A stretch of 64,000 nucleotides of DNA from Roseateles_B sp041906185 (lineage in GTDB: Bacteria; Pseudomonadota; Gammaproteobacteria; Burkholderiales; Burkholderiaceae_C): contig JAYRJQ010000017.1 of the NCBI GenBank assembly GCA_041906185.1, positions 1 through 64,000 on the forward strand, read 5' to 3'. Position numbers and translations under genes: made by a program. Numbering within the stretch: position 1 is the first letter of the stretch; the number at the start of each line of letters is the position of its first letter. The notes under the pieces are model-generated. The model saw nothing but the letters and a program-made list of their open reading frames with translations. It did no database searches and had not been told where the DNA came from. Shown piece after piece: positions 51,645 to 61,083 of the stretch.

Positions 51645-54600
51645 TCAGTCGCCGGGCAGCCAGGTGATGCTCGGCGGCTGCAGCTCCATGGTGCAGCAGA
51701 CCACGAGCCCCTGCTGCTCCAGGTTGAGCTTGGCGCTGCGCCGCGGCAGCAGCGCGCGCACCAGGCCCAGCCCCGACACGCTGCCCGGCACGCCCGCCAG
51801 CGTGAAGCCGGGCGGCAGCTGGCCCGGGTTGACGATGCGGATGGACAGCCGGTCGGCCTCGCAGCGCAGGTGGCAGTGGATGGGCGCCTCCTCGCTGTGC
51901 TTGATGGCGTTGGTGAGCAGCTCGTTGAGCGTCAGCGCGATGGGGATGGACTCCGCCTCGGGCAGCGCCCAGCGCGCCGCCTGCGCCGCCATGGCGCCCT
52001 CGACATGGCAGTGAATGGGGCGCCCGAACATGCGCTGCACGGAACCCGTGATCGCCTCCACCACCTTGGGCACGCGCAGCGGCCCGGCGCCGCCCACCTG
52101 CAGGCCGTAGACCTGCGCGATGGCCTGGACCTGGCCGACGGCCTCGGAGATCACGCCCTTGATCTCCGGCCGGCGCGCGGCGATCTGCTGCAGCAGCCCG
52201 GCCACGCCCTGCAGGTTGTTCTTGATGCGGTGGTGCACTTCCTTCACCAGCAGCTCGCGCTGGGCGATGGCGGCCTCCAGGCGCGCGGCCTCGGCGGCGC
52301 GCTGCTCGGTGACGTCCGTGGCCACCATGAGCAGCTGCTCGGGCTCGCTCGCACCATCGGGGCGGCTGACGTCGCTCAGATGCAGGTAGCGGGTGTCCCA
52401 GATGCGGGTCTCGCCGCCCATGCTCAGGGGGTACTCGCGCTGCGTAACGGCGTCCGTCTGCAGCGCGGCCTCCATGTCCCGGCGGATGGCGCCGCCTTGA
52501 TCGGCCCCGAACAGCTCCTCGGGCGTTGCGCCCAGCAGCGCCTGCTCGGGGCGGCCGGCCAGCCTCGCGGCCGCCTGGTTGATCTTCTCCAGGCGCAGGC
52601 TGCGCGCGTCGAGCAGGCTGATGGCCAGCGGTGCGACCTCGATGATGCGGCGCAGCGAGGCCTGCGCCTGCTGCGTCTGCGCCTCGGCCTGCCGGCGGCG
52701 CTCGATGTCCAGCAGCGCATAGGTGAGCTGGCGTCCGTGCTCGGCAAGACCTGTCACCACGGCATTGCCCACCACCCAGAATTCGCGGCCGTCGCGGGCC
52801 ATCAGCCGGCATTCGAAGGTCTCGGCCTGGCCCTCGGTGAGCTCGTCGAGGTAGTGCGTCTGGCGGAAGGGATGCTCCGGGTCGGCCGTGGCGACGATGC
52901 TCATGGGCTGGCCGAGGAACTCGACCAGATCACCGCCGAACATGCGCCGGGCCGAGCGGTTCATCCACTCGATGCCGCCGCGCCCCACGGTCACGATGCC
53001 CACCAGCACGGAGTCCAGCACCGCCCGCTCGCGCTCGGCCTGCAGGAGCAGCGACTGCTGGGCGCGCCAGCGGTCGTCCACGTTCACATAGGTCGCGATG
53101 AGGGCCTCGTCCGCGAGCCCCTGGCGCATCAGGCGCTTGCTGACCTGCATCCACAGCAGGCTGCCGTCGCGGCAGCGCACGCGGCGCTCGCCCCGCCACA
53201 GGCCGCTGTCCTGCAGAGCGGCCTGCGTGAGGCGGCCGATGTGCTCGTATTCGTGGTGGGACTCGTAGAGCCTCTCCAGCGGCAGGCCCACCAGCTCCTC
53301 GATGCGGTAGCCCGTGAGCTGCGCCAGCGCCTCGTTGGCCCGCTCGATGCGGCCGCCGCGCAGGATGGCGATGCCCACGTCGGAGAGGCTGAACATCAGC
53401 TCGCGGTCCTGGACCAGCGTTTCGAGCTGCGCCTGCTGGCTCTTGAGGCGGCTGATGTCGCTGATCACGGCGATGGCCTCGGGCTCCACGGACTGGCCCG
53501 CGGGCACGGCCTTGAGGCTCAGGGACAGCCAGCGAGCCGGCGCGTCGGCCGGCGCGTCCGTGGAGGCGACCTGCTGGAACTCGGCCTCGAAGGGCTGCTG
53601 GGGATCGAGGGCCTGCAGCGCCGTCAGCACTTCCTGGCCCAGCCCCGGCAGGGCCTGGAACAGCCGCGCGATGCCGGTGCCCGCCTCCGGGAGGGACGGG
53701 TGACCGAGCATGCGCGCGAAGCCGGGATTGCAGCGCACCAGACGCTGCCCGCGCAGATAGGCCAGGCCGAGCCCCGCGCCATCCATGGTGGTGGTCAGCT
53801 CATGCAGCAGCTGCTCGCTGCGGGCCATGGCCTGCTGCTGGGCGGTCATGTCCAGCGTGACGACGGAGGTGGTGCGCTGCCCTGTGCCCAGCTGCCCGGG
53901 CTCGACGCGCGTCAGCAGCCAGCGCCGCCCCAGCTCCGGATGCCGGACGGCGTAGCGGACCTCGGCCTTCTCGCCGGTCTTGAGCGCTTTTTGCAGGCGC
54001 TCGAATTCGGGCAGGGACTCGGGCTCGACGATGTCGCGCCCCACGCCCTGCAGCGCGGCCAGCGGGCCCGCGGGTGCCGCGCCGCCCTTGCCCGCGCGGG
54101 GGCGCAGCCAGCCGGCGTCCTGCTGGAAGGTGGCGAGCCCGACGCCGGCGGTGTCCATGAGGGCGTCGAGCTGCTGGTGGGCGAGGTCCCGCTCCTGCTC
54201 CAGGCTGCGATCCTCCAGGACGGCCATGACCCGGGGCGTGGCGCCCGGGACCTCCGGCAGGGCCTGCAGGCGGGCCTGCCACCAGCGGGGGCGGCCTTGC
54301 GCATCGGGCAGGCTGCCCTGGATCAGCACGGGCTCCTGGCGCCCGGTGAGCACCGGATGCAGCCCCTGGGGCGACCAGCCGAGCAGCGCCTGCAACGCGG
54401 GCGGCGCTTCATGCAGCGTGGCCGGTACCTGCGGGCACAGCGCGGCGAAGGCGCCGTTGTGGCGCAGCAGCAGGCCCTGGGCGTCGAACATCAGCAGCGG
54501 CTGCGGGTTGAGGTCCAGCCACTGCAGCATCTCCTGGTGATGGCGGTCGGTCTGCTCGCGGGCCAGCACTTCGGCGCTGCAGTCCTGCAGCAGCACAAGG

Positions 54601-55469
54601 CTCAGCGTTGGGGCGTGGGCGTCGTTGAGCCGGTGGCTGCTGATGCGCATCCAGTGATCGGCGCCGCCGGCATCGCGCAGGCGCAAGGGGCGCGCGGCGC
54701 CATCCGTTCGCACGAGGCTGCGCGCCAGCGCCCGGCTGTGGGGGCGCTCCCGCCACTGCGCACGATCCTCGGGGGCCAGCCACAGGGCGAAGTCCTGGCC
54801 GGCCAACGCTTCCAGTGGCTTGCCCAGCAGCTGCAGCAAAGCCTCGTTGGCGCTCTGCAGGCGATGCTGGCCGTCCTCGATGAAGGCGGGCCATGGCGAG
54901 TGCCAGAAGACCCGCATCAGCTCGTGCGGTGTGCCGATTGCACCGGCCGCGCCGGCGGGATTGTTGAAGGGGCTTGGCGCTGGGGCGGGCGCGTCAGCGC
55001 TTGCAGTGGTCGGGGCGGGCATCGTCGCGGCAGCGCCGGGGTCGCCCACCGAGCGCCGGCCGAGCACCGTGCTGCCGGCCCGGGCGGGGCGGGCGGCGTC
55101 GGGCAGTGCCGTGTCGATGCGGGCGTGCAGCATCCAGCAGGCGCTGTCCTGCGGGTCGGGCGAGAGGGCGATGAGCTTGAGCTGCGCCCGCTGCCCCGAG
55201 GCCAGCGCCCACGTGGGGGCGACGGGGGCGCGGCGGCCCTCGGCGAGGGCGTGGGTGGCCAGCTTGAGCCAGTCCCAGACCTTGGTCCCAGCGGCCGTGC
55301 GCAGGCCCTGCAGGCTGGCGCCGGGATGCAGGTCCAGGGCTTGCGCGGCGGGATTGGCCTCGAGGATGTCCAGCCGCTGGTCGAGCAGCAGCACCGGGTC
55401 GCTGAGCTCGAGCATGAGCCCGCGCAACGCGGTCAGGTCCTGGGCGAGCAGAGAGAGCTGGGAGGGCAC
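51645..55469 (-). CDS. Large multi-PAS sensor histidine kinase (HisKA_2 type)
   Basis: 1274 residues with no membrane helix. At least seven PAS-like modules in series can be seen by recurring patterns (for example LLDQRLDILEANPAAQALDL near the start, MFSLSDVGIAILRGGRIERANEALAQLTGYRIEEL near the middle, then RAVLDSVLVGIVTVGRGGIEW). The C-terminal kinase has LVKEVHHRIKNNLQG (phospho-acceptor His near 1079) and a HATPase_c domain (LTLNELLTNAIKHS). This kinase class typically pairs with ANTAR regulators, as encoded downstream. It starts at a GTG with a weak ribosome site. Signals are unknown; several PAS modules could bind small ligands or cofactors. Confidence 0.85.
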   Translation of the reverse strand: MPSQLSLLAQDLTALRGLMLELSDPVLLLDQRLDILEANPAAQALDLHPGASLQGLRTAAGTKVWDWLKLATHALAEGRRAPVAPTWALASGQRAQLKLIALSPDPQDSACWMLHARIDTALPDAARPARAGSTVLGRRSVGDPGAAATMPAPTTASADAPAPAPSPFNNPAGAAGAIGTPHELMRVFWHSPWPAFIEDGQHRLQSANEALLQLLGKPLEALAGQDFALWLAPEDRAQWRERPHSRALARSLVRTDGAARPLRLRDAGGADHWMRISSHRLNDAHAPTLSLVLLQDCSAEVLAREQTDRHHQEMLQWLDLNPQPLLMFDAQGLLLRHNGAFAALCPQVPATLHEAPPALQALLGWSPQGLHPVLTGRQEPVLIQGSLPDAQGRPRWWQARLQALPEVPGATPRVMAVLEDRSLEQERDLAHQQLDALMDTAGVGLATFQQDAGWLRPRAGKGGAAPAGPLAALQGVGRDIVEPESLPEFERLQKALKTGEKAEVRYAVRHPELGRRWLLTRVEPGQLGTGQRTTSVVTLDMTAQQQAMARSEQLLHELTTTMDGAGLGLAYLRGQRLVRCNPGFARMLGHPSLPEAGTGIARLFQALPGLGQEVLTALQALDPQQPFEAEFQQVASTDAPADAPARWLSLSLKAVPAGQSVEPEAIAVISDISRLKSQQAQLETLVQDRELMFSLSDVGIAILRGGRIERANEALAQLTGYRIEELVGLPLERLYESHHEYEHIGRLTQAALQDSGLWRGERRVRCRDGSLLWMQVSKRLMRQGLADEALIATYVNVDDRWRAQQSLLLQAERERAVLDSVLVGIVTVGRGGIEWMNRSARRMFGGDLVEFLGQPMSIVATADPEHPFRQTHYLDELTEGQAETFECRLMARDGREFWVVGNAVVTGLAEHGRQLTYALLDIERRRQAEAQTQQAQASLRRIIEVAPLAISLLDARSLRLEKINQAAARLAGRPEQALLGATPEELFGADQGGAIRRDMEAALQTDAVTQREYPLSMGGETRIWDTRYLHLSDVSRPDGASEPEQLLMVATDVTEQRAAEAARLEAAIAQRELLVKEVHHRIKNNLQGVAGLLQQIAARRPEIKGVISEAVGQVQAIAQVYGLQVGGAGPLRVPKVVEAITGSVQRMFGRPIHCHVEGAMAAQAARWALPEAESIPIALTLNELLTNAIKHSEEAPIHCHLRCEADRLSIRIVNPGQLPPGFTLAGVPGSVSGLGLVRALLPRRSAKLNLEQQGLVVCCTMELQPPSITWLPGD

Positions 55470-55529
55470 GAGGCGCAGTGTAGGACAAGCGCGGCGGGCC
55501 CCGGCCCGGTCAGGGCCTTGCGGCGGGCC

Positions 55530-56717
55530 TCACTCGAGCTGCGCGGCCTTGCCCAGCGCGCGCGCCACGGCGAGGTTCACTTCCTCGGCGCCGAGCATCA
55601 GGGCCTCGGTGCTCGCGCGGAAGTCGAACACCGACTCGTTCTCGATGGCGTGCACCAAGTCCAGGTAGGGCTTGCACGGGCCGGTCTGCTCGACCAGCGC
55701 CTGGCGCACCCGCTCGGGCACCGGGATGGACTGCAGCAGCTTGTCGAAGGGCTGCTTGAGCATGTGGTCCAGCAGCGAGAAGAGGCCGCAGATGAACATC
55801 TCGTCCCGCATCTCGGATTCGCTCAGGCCCTTGGCCAGCTCTTCCATCAGCAGGCCGCGGCGCAGCGCGGCGTACATGATGGGGCGCATGGTGTGGTCCT
55901 TGCTGGCGGTGGCCAGCAGCAGCGCCAGCCAGCGCTTCAGGCGGGCATAGCCCAGCAGCATGATGGCGTGGCGGAAGGAGCTCACCTCCACCGGCAGGCC
56001 GAAGGCCGCGGAGTTCATGTAGCGCAGCAGCTTGAAGGCCAGGCTGGGATCGCGCTTGAGGGTCTGCTCCAGGCGCTCGACGTCGTCGCCCTGGTCCAGG
56101 CGCGACATCAGCTCCACGATGACCTGCAGGTCCGCGGCGATCTCGGGCTTGCCGGCGCCGGGCGGCGGCTCGAAGGCCTCGACGGCCGGGCTGCCCGTGA
56201 CGAGGGCGGCGCCGAGCTTGAAGGCCTCGTCGATCTCGGCTGCGCCGCGGGCATTGCCCACGAGCACGTTCTTGCCCTGCAGCGCGGCGAGGCCGAGGCG
56301 GCGGGCGTCGTCGAGGTCGAGCTGGACGCGGCCGAAGGCGCCGCGCAGCTCCTGGGGCAGCGGGTTGTTGCTCAGGCCCTTCAGCAGCAGGCCGGTGCCG
56401 TTCTTGCGGGCGGCCTGGATGGCCTCGGCGGCCTCGGGGCTCGTGCCCATGAAGGCCGGCCATTCCAGCTGGGCCTGGGCGGGCAGGCGCTGCGTGGCCA
56501 GGCCGTGGAGGCCGGTCTCGCTCATGAGGTTCAGCTGCACGGGCTTGGGCGGCTCGCCAAAGGCGGGCTGCAGCGCGGCCAGCAGGGCGGCTCCATCCAG
56601 CGAGGCATCGGGGCGCAGGGGCAGGATGCTCAGGCGCGTGGCCGTGACCATGCGCTGGGCATCGATCACCGGTGCGTAGCCGAGGGCCACCAGGCCCAGG
56701 ATGGGATGTTCACTCAT
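55530..56717 (-). CDS. EAL-like/HDOD signalling protein (YuxH type)
   Basis: 395 residues. The N-terminal half (about 20-190) has the strand-helix layout of an EAL domain, but without the EAL motif or other catalytic acids that I can find, so it is probably inactive. The C-terminal half (about 195-390) is an HDOD domain (LEQTLKRDPSLAFKLLRYMNSAAFGL, SFRHAIMLLGYARLKRWLAL). HDOD proteins of this type act in motility and c-di-GMP signalling in other bacteria. It lies between flgL (19 bases downstream) and the large kinase, all on the minus strand. Confidence 0.82.
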   Translation of the reverse strand: MSEHPILGLVALGYAPVIDAQRMVTATRLSILPLRPDASLDGAALLAALQPAFGEPPKPVQLNLMSETGLHGLATQRLPAQAQLEWPAFMGTSPEAAEAIQAARKNGTGLLLKGLSNNPLPQELRGAFGRVQLDLDDARRLGLAALQGKNVLVGNARGAAEIDEAFKLGAALVTGSPAVEAFEPPPGAGKPEIAADLQVIVELMSRLDQGDDVERLEQTLKRDPSLAFKLLRYMNSAAFGLPVEVSSFRHAIMLLGYARLKRWLALLLATASKDHTMRPIMYAALRRGLLMEELAKGLSESEMRDEMFICGLFSLLDHMLKQPFDKLLQSIPVPERVRQALVEQTGPCKPYLDLVHAIENESVFDFRASTEALMLGAEEVNLAVARALGKAAQLE

Positions 56718-56736
56718 GCAGGCGCTTTGCTTGGAA

Positions 56737-57948
56737 TCAGTTGTTCAGATAGTTGAAGAGAGACATGCGCTGCACCGTTGCGTAGGCCTTGAGGGCGGCT
56801 TCGTAGCCCGTCTGCTGGTTCTGGAAATCGGAGATCGCCCGGGTCATGTCAAGGTCTTCGGCGGCCGACTTCTCGGCTTCGTTGTACTGCTTCAGCGCGG
56901 CCAGGCGGGTTTCGGTGCCGTCCAGATTGTTCAGGCGTTCCCCGACCTGGCTTCGCACATTCTGCAGGTTGGCCATGGAGGCGTCCAGATCCCGCAGTGA
57001 CAGGACGTTGCTTTGCACGATCTCGGTCCCGGTGCGGTTGGTCTTGCGCAGGTCGGCCACCGCGCTGTCGAGCACATCGAAGACCTTGAGCGTGCTGGTG
57101 GCAGGCTGGATCTGGAACTCGTCGCCGTCGGCGGCCGTGCCCGTGAGTGTCATGGACATCCCATCGAAGTCCAGGCTCTTGCCCGGCACATAGGTGCCGG
57201 ATTTCACGACCCCGCCCGTTGTCGTGTCCAGCACGGTGTAAGTGGCTGTAGGACCTGTACCACTGATGGAAATCTTGTAACTGTCTCCCGTGAGCGCGGC
57301 CGGATCGATGACGCGGCCAGAGTCGATCCACGACTTGGCCGGGCCGCCGGTGATGCTGTTGGGCAGTGCCGACGTCACGAAGCTGCCGTTGCCGCTGCGG
57401 GCCTGCTCCCAGGTCTGGCGGCCGTCCACGGTCAGGGGGAAGTTGTCGAGGTTGCCGGTCTGGATCTGGCCCGAGGAGCCGCTGTAGACCACGCCGGTGG
57501 CCGTGTCCAGGAAGGGCGGGTTGCCGGCGCCCTGGCCCGAGAAGAGGTAGCCGCCCCCGCCGTCGGCCCGGTTGGCGATGGACAGCAGCTGGGCGCGCAG
57601 GCCCTCGATCTTGTTCGCCAGGCCGTTGCGCTCGGCGTCGCTGTAGGTGCCGTTGCCGGCCGCCACGAGGGTCTCACGGATCTGTTGCAGGATCTCATTG
57701 GCGTCGCCGAGGGCGCCTTCCGCCAGCGTCATGCCGTTGCGGCTGGCCTCCAGCGCACGCTGGTTGGCATCCACCCGGCCGATGGCGGACAGCGCGCGCT
57801 CGGCACGGGCCGCCCCGGTGGGGTCGTCGCTGGCCCGCTCGACCCGCTTGCCGGAGGTGAGCCGCTGCTGGGCGTCCTGCATGCGCTGCTGGCGGGCCTG
57901 CAGCTCCGTGATGCCGGCGTCGAAGACGGTGATGGTGGCGAGTCTCAT
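56737..57948 (-). CDS. flgL: Flagellar hook-filament junction protein FlgL (HAP3)
   Basis: 403 residues with the flagellin-like N-terminal helix (MRLATITVFDAGITELQARQ; LTSGKRVERASDDPTGAARA) and C-terminal helix ending MSLFNYLNN. The middle domain has GGGGYLFSGQGAGNPPF. FlgL joins the hook to the filament together with FlgK. It starts 34 bases after flgK. The GC content dips slightly in the 57240-57310 stretch, which is not enough to suggest transfer. Confidence 0.95.
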   Translation of the reverse strand: MRLATITVFDAGITELQARQQRMQDAQQRLTSGKRVERASDDPTGAARAERALSAIGRVDANQRALEASRNGMTLAEGALGDANEILQQIRETLVAAGNGTYSDAERNGLANKIEGLRAQLLSIANRADGGGGYLFSGQGAGNPPFLDTATGVVYSGSSGQIQTGNLDNFPLTVDGRQTWEQARSGNGSFVTSALPNSITGGPAKSWIDSGRVIDPAALTGDSYKISISGTGPTATYTVLDTTTGGVVKSGTYVPGKSLDFDGMSMTLTGTAADGDEFQIQPATSTLKVFDVLDSAVADLRKTNRTGTEIVQSNVLSLRDLDASMANLQNVRSQVGERLNNLDGTETRLAALKQYNEAEKSAAEDLDMTRAISDFQNQQTGYEAALKAYATVQRMSLFNYLNN

Positions 57949-57982
57949 GGGAGGCGTCCTTCAGCGGCGCATGGCGCCGGTT

Positions 57983-59983
57983 TCATCGCTGGGCGAGGGT
58001 CAGCAGCTCGGCGAAGACGGTCTGCGCGGTCTGCAGGACCTTGGCGGCGGCCTGGTAGCCCTGCTGGTACTGCATCAGCCGGGCGGCCTCCTCGTCGAGG
58101 TTGACGCCGGCCTGGCTGGCGCGGCTGCTCTCGGCGTCGGCCGCGACGGCGGAAGACACGTTGCTGAGGTACTGCGCCCCCTGCACGCGGGCCCCGATCT
58201 CCGACATGGCCGCGGCATAGGCGTCATTGATGGTGGAGCCCGCGGCCAGGCTGCCGTCGGGCAGCAGGCGCTGGCCCACGAAGGCCTCCTTCTGGATGTT
58301 CAGGAAGGCCTTCGCGTTGCCGTTGTTGCTGGCGGGGAACTTGGTCGTGGTGATGTCGATGGCATCGTTCTTCTTGGGCACGCCCACGAGGCGCAGCTCG
58401 AAGCCGAGGTCGATCGGCGGCGTCGCCGCGGGGTCGTTGCCGATGGGCGAGCCGGGCGTCCAGGTGCCGGTGAGCGTGCTGCCATCGGCCAGCGTGATGG
58501 TGTAGTCCACGCCGTTCGTGATGGAGGGATTGGGGTCGCCGAAGACCAGGCGGGCCGGCGTCAGGGTGAGGTCCAGCTTGTTGTTGACCGCGTACATGGC
58601 ATCGACGCTGACCGTGCCCTTGTTGTTCACGTCCGTCGTGGCGCTGACCGGCGAGGCCGCCGCAATGCCGGTGGTCTGGTCCAGCACGCGGCGCATGTCC
58701 ACGGAGGCCTGCGCGACGGGCTCCAGCAGCAGGCTGTCCGTCGCCGTGAGCGGGGCGCCGACGACCTTGACCATGAAGCCGTCCACCGAGTCGCCGTCGG
58801 AGATCGTGCGCTCCAGGCCGTCCGACAGGCGGGTCAGCTTGTACTGCCCCGGCGAGGCGGCGTCGAGCTCGAGCTTGTAGGAGCTCGCCTGCAGCAGCTT
58901 GGCGTCGGTGATGGTGAGGTCGACCTTGCTGGCGAAGGTGCCGTCCGGGTTGCGCGCATTCGTCTCGGCCGGCAGCGCCCGGGGTGGGGCCAGCGAGAAG
59001 ATGGGATTGCCCGTCCCCGGCGGGGTCGTGAGCGTCCAGCCCAGCGCCTGCTGGTCGTTGACGCGCGTGGCCAGGGCGGTGGCCATCTGCCCGATCAGGT
59101 TGCGGGCGTCCTGGATGTCCTTGTTCTGGTAGCGCAGCAGGGCGCTGAGCGAGCCGCCCGTCAGGATGGACTCGTCCAGCTTGCGCGGGCCGCTGACGTC
59201 GATGATGCTCAGCGAGGCCCGCGCCGGATCGTAGGGATCGGGCGTGACCTGCAGCGCCTGCGCGTCGGCGCCCAGCACCAGGCGCTGGCCGCCGCCGATG
59301 AACACGCCCAGCGTGCCGTCGTCCTGGGCCAGCGTGGTGACCTGCACGTACTGGCTGAGCTGCGAGATGAGCTGGTCACGCTTGTCGAGCAGGTCGTTGG
59401 GCGTGTGGCCGTTGCCATTGGAGCGCGCCACCTGGTCGTTCGCCGCGGCGATCTGCTTCGCCAGCTGGTTGACGATGTCCACATTGGCCTTGAGGTCGCT
59501 CACCACGCCGGCCTGCAGCTGCTGGAGCTGCTCGCCGGCATTGGAGAAGCGTGCCGCCAGTTCCTGGGCCCGACCCAGCACGACCTGGCGTGCCGAGGGG
59601 TCGTTGGGCCGGCTGGTCACGTCGACCATGGCGTTGAGGAACTGGCTCGCGGCATAGCCCAGGCCCTGCGTCCCGGGCGGGAAGAGCTTCTCCAGCTGCG
59701 TTAGCTGCTCCAGGCTGGTCTGGTCCATGTAGGCAGTCGACTTCGTCGCGGCCGCGTTGGTGGTCAGGAAGGCGTTGTAGGAGCGCGTGACGGTCTCGAT
59801 CACCACGCCCTTGCCGAAGTAGCCGGCGCCCGTGTACTGGCCCTCGGGTGTGGTGAGCTGCAGGCTCTGGCGCGAGTAGCCCGGCGTGTTGGCGTTGGAG
59901 ATGTTCTGGCCGATGACCTGCAGTGCCGCCTGGTTGGCGAACATGGCCCGCATGCCCAGGGACATCAGTGCGGAGTTGCCCAT
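57983..59983 (-). CDS. flgK: Flagellar hook-filament junction protein FlgK (HAP1)
   Basis: 666 residues. The N-terminus has LMSLGMRAMFANQAALQVIGQNISNANTPGYSRQ, the flagellar rod/hook signature, spread over about 5-40. A central helical domain and a long variable region follow, and the C-terminus has NLDEEAARLMQYQQGYQAAAKVLQTAQTVF. It is the first hook-filament junction protein. AAGGA precedes the ATG. It is larger than the enterobacterial protein (about 550) by an enlarged middle domain (about 330-560). Confidence 0.96.
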   Translation of the reverse strand: MGNSALMSLGMRAMFANQAALQVIGQNISNANTPGYSRQSLQLTTPEGQYTGAGYFGKGVVIETVTRSYNAFLTTNAAATKSTAYMDQTSLEQLTQLEKLFPPGTQGLGYAASQFLNAMVDVTSRPNDPSARQVVLGRAQELAARFSNAGEQLQQLQAGVVSDLKANVDIVNQLAKQIAAANDQVARSNGNGHTPNDLLDKRDQLISQLSQYVQVTTLAQDDGTLGVFIGGGQRLVLGADAQALQVTPDPYDPARASLSIIDVSGPRKLDESILTGGSLSALLRYQNKDIQDARNLIGQMATALATRVNDQQALGWTLTTPPGTGNPIFSLAPPRALPAETNARNPDGTFASKVDLTITDAKLLQASSYKLELDAASPGQYKLTRLSDGLERTISDGDSVDGFMVKVVGAPLTATDSLLLEPVAQASVDMRRVLDQTTGIAAASPVSATTDVNNKGTVSVDAMYAVNNKLDLTLTPARLVFGDPNPSITNGVDYTITLADGSTLTGTWTPGSPIGNDPAATPPIDLGFELRLVGVPKKNDAIDITTTKFPASNNGNAKAFLNIQKEAFVGQRLLPDGSLAAGSTINDAYAAAMSEIGARVQGAQYLSNVSSAVAADAESSRASQAGVNLDEEAARLMQYQQGYQAAAKVLQTAQTVFAELLTLAQR

Positions 59984-60003
59984 GATTCAGTCCTTGCTTC
60001 CGC

Positions 60004-60864
60004 TCAGGCCATGGCGCGCTGCACGCGCACCGTGGTGTTGATGGTCCTGGCCAGCTTGACGGCGTAGTCCGGGTCCGTGGCGTAGCCCGCCTTCTGCAGC
60101 CCCTGCGCGAAGGTCTCGGCGCTGCCGCTGCCGGCCTTGGCCACGACGTCCTTGTAGCGCTCGTTGCTGCCCAGCAGCTTCGCGTAGTCCTTGAAGGCGT
60201 CGGCGTAGCTGTCGTAGGCGCGGAACTTGGCGGTGACCTTCTGCAGGCGGCCGTCGATGTACTCGGTGGTCTGGACCTCGGTCGTCTTGCCGGTCCAGCC
60301 GGCGGTGGCCTTGATGCCGAAGACGTTGTGCGAGGTGCTGCCGTCCTTGTTCAGGATCTCGCGCTTGCCCCAGCCGGACTCGTGCGCGGCCTGCGCGATC
60401 ATGAAGGACGCCGGGATCCCGGTGCTGGCCTGCGCCTCCTTGGCGGCGCCGTCGTGCTTGAGGATGAAGTCCTGCACGTGCGGGGCGACGTTCTTCTTCG
60501 CGAGCTGCGGCAGGGCCTGCGTCGCGGCGGTCTTGTCGGTGTCGGGGCTGACGCCCATCTGGCGCTGCAGCTGGCGGGTGATGGCGTCGGACAGTCCGCC
60601 GGGCAGGCCCGTCATCTTGGTCGCGAACTGCTGATCCAGCATCTCGGTGCCCATCTGCGAGCCGGCGTTGTCCAGCATGCCCGAGGAGAGCGTCGCGGCG
60701 CGCATGCTCTTCATCACCTCCTGCATGAAGAGGGCCTCGAACTGCTTCGCCGTTTCCTTGATCTGCGCCTTCGGGTCGCGGGCGGCCGACGCGCGCAGGG
60801 CGTCCAGCGAGCGCGTGTCCGTGCTCAGGCTGTTGCCGCTGAGAGTGGGGGGATTAAAGCGCAT
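60004..60864 (-). CDS. flgJ: Flagellar rod assembly protein FlgJ with peptidoglycan hydrolase domain
   Basis: 286 residues. The N-terminal rod-capping domain (about 35-105: KETAKQFEALFMQEVMKSMR) is followed by a C-terminal glucosaminidase/muramidase domain (about 135-286) with GIPASFMIAQAAHESGWGK and probable catalytic Glu162. FlgJ caps the growing rod and cuts a hole in the wall. GAGGAGAA before the ATG at 60864 rules out the longer reading from 60921. The dual-domain form is typical of beta- and gammaproteobacteria. Confidence 0.95.
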   Translation of the reverse strand: MRFNPPTLSGNSLSTDTRSLDALRASAARDPKAQIKETAKQFEALFMQEVMKSMRAATLSSGMLDNAGSQMGTEMLDQQFATKMTGLPGGLSDAITRQLQRQMGVSPDTDKTAATQALPQLAKKNVAPHVQDFILKHDGAAKEAQASTGIPASFMIAQAAHESGWGKREILNKDGSTSHNVFGIKATAGWTGKTTEVQTTEYIDGRLQKVTAKFRAYDSYADAFKDYAKLLGSNERYKDVVAKAGSGSAETFAQGLQKAGYATDPDYAVKLARTINTTVRVQRAMA

Positions 60865-60919
60865 GTCAGTTCTCCTCGGCAGCGCATCGCGCCGATGGGC
60901 GCAGCGCATCAGCCAAGCC

Positions 60920-61075
60920 AAGCAACGCCCGAGGATCCGGCTTGGCCGGGCCTTCGGGCGTGCCCCCTGAGAGGGCCGAGACAGGACACAAACGGCGACC
61001 GTTTGTGCCAGTCGAGGGGCCAGGCTTTTGGCCTGGCGCGGCCTGCAAGGCTGGCGAAGCCAGTAGGGGGGGAGT
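60920..61075. repeat. Hairpin-rich intergenic repeat between flgI and flgJ
   Basis: The sequence from 60942 (GGATCCGGCTTGGCCGGGCC) matches the fliP-fliQ copy at 8591. It is followed by inverted repeats CACAAACGG/CCGTTTGTG (60987-61007), CCAGGC/GCCTGG (61020-61036) and CTGGC/GCCAG (61051-61063). Together they fill most of the 219-base gap between the flgI stop and the flgJ start. Confidence 0.75.
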
Positions 61076-61083
61076 CAGGTCCA

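Noticed and set aside
51588..56756. A 1722-codon open frame on the plus strand
   Set aside because: It is antisense to the multi-PAS kinase and the HDOD gene, has no recognisable domain and is rich in Gln, Ala, Gly, Leu and His. Long shadow frames are expected at this GC content.
57240..57310. Slightly AT-richer stretch in flgL as a sign of horizontal transfer
   Set aside because: It is short, in frame, and within the variable middle domain of an otherwise normal gene.
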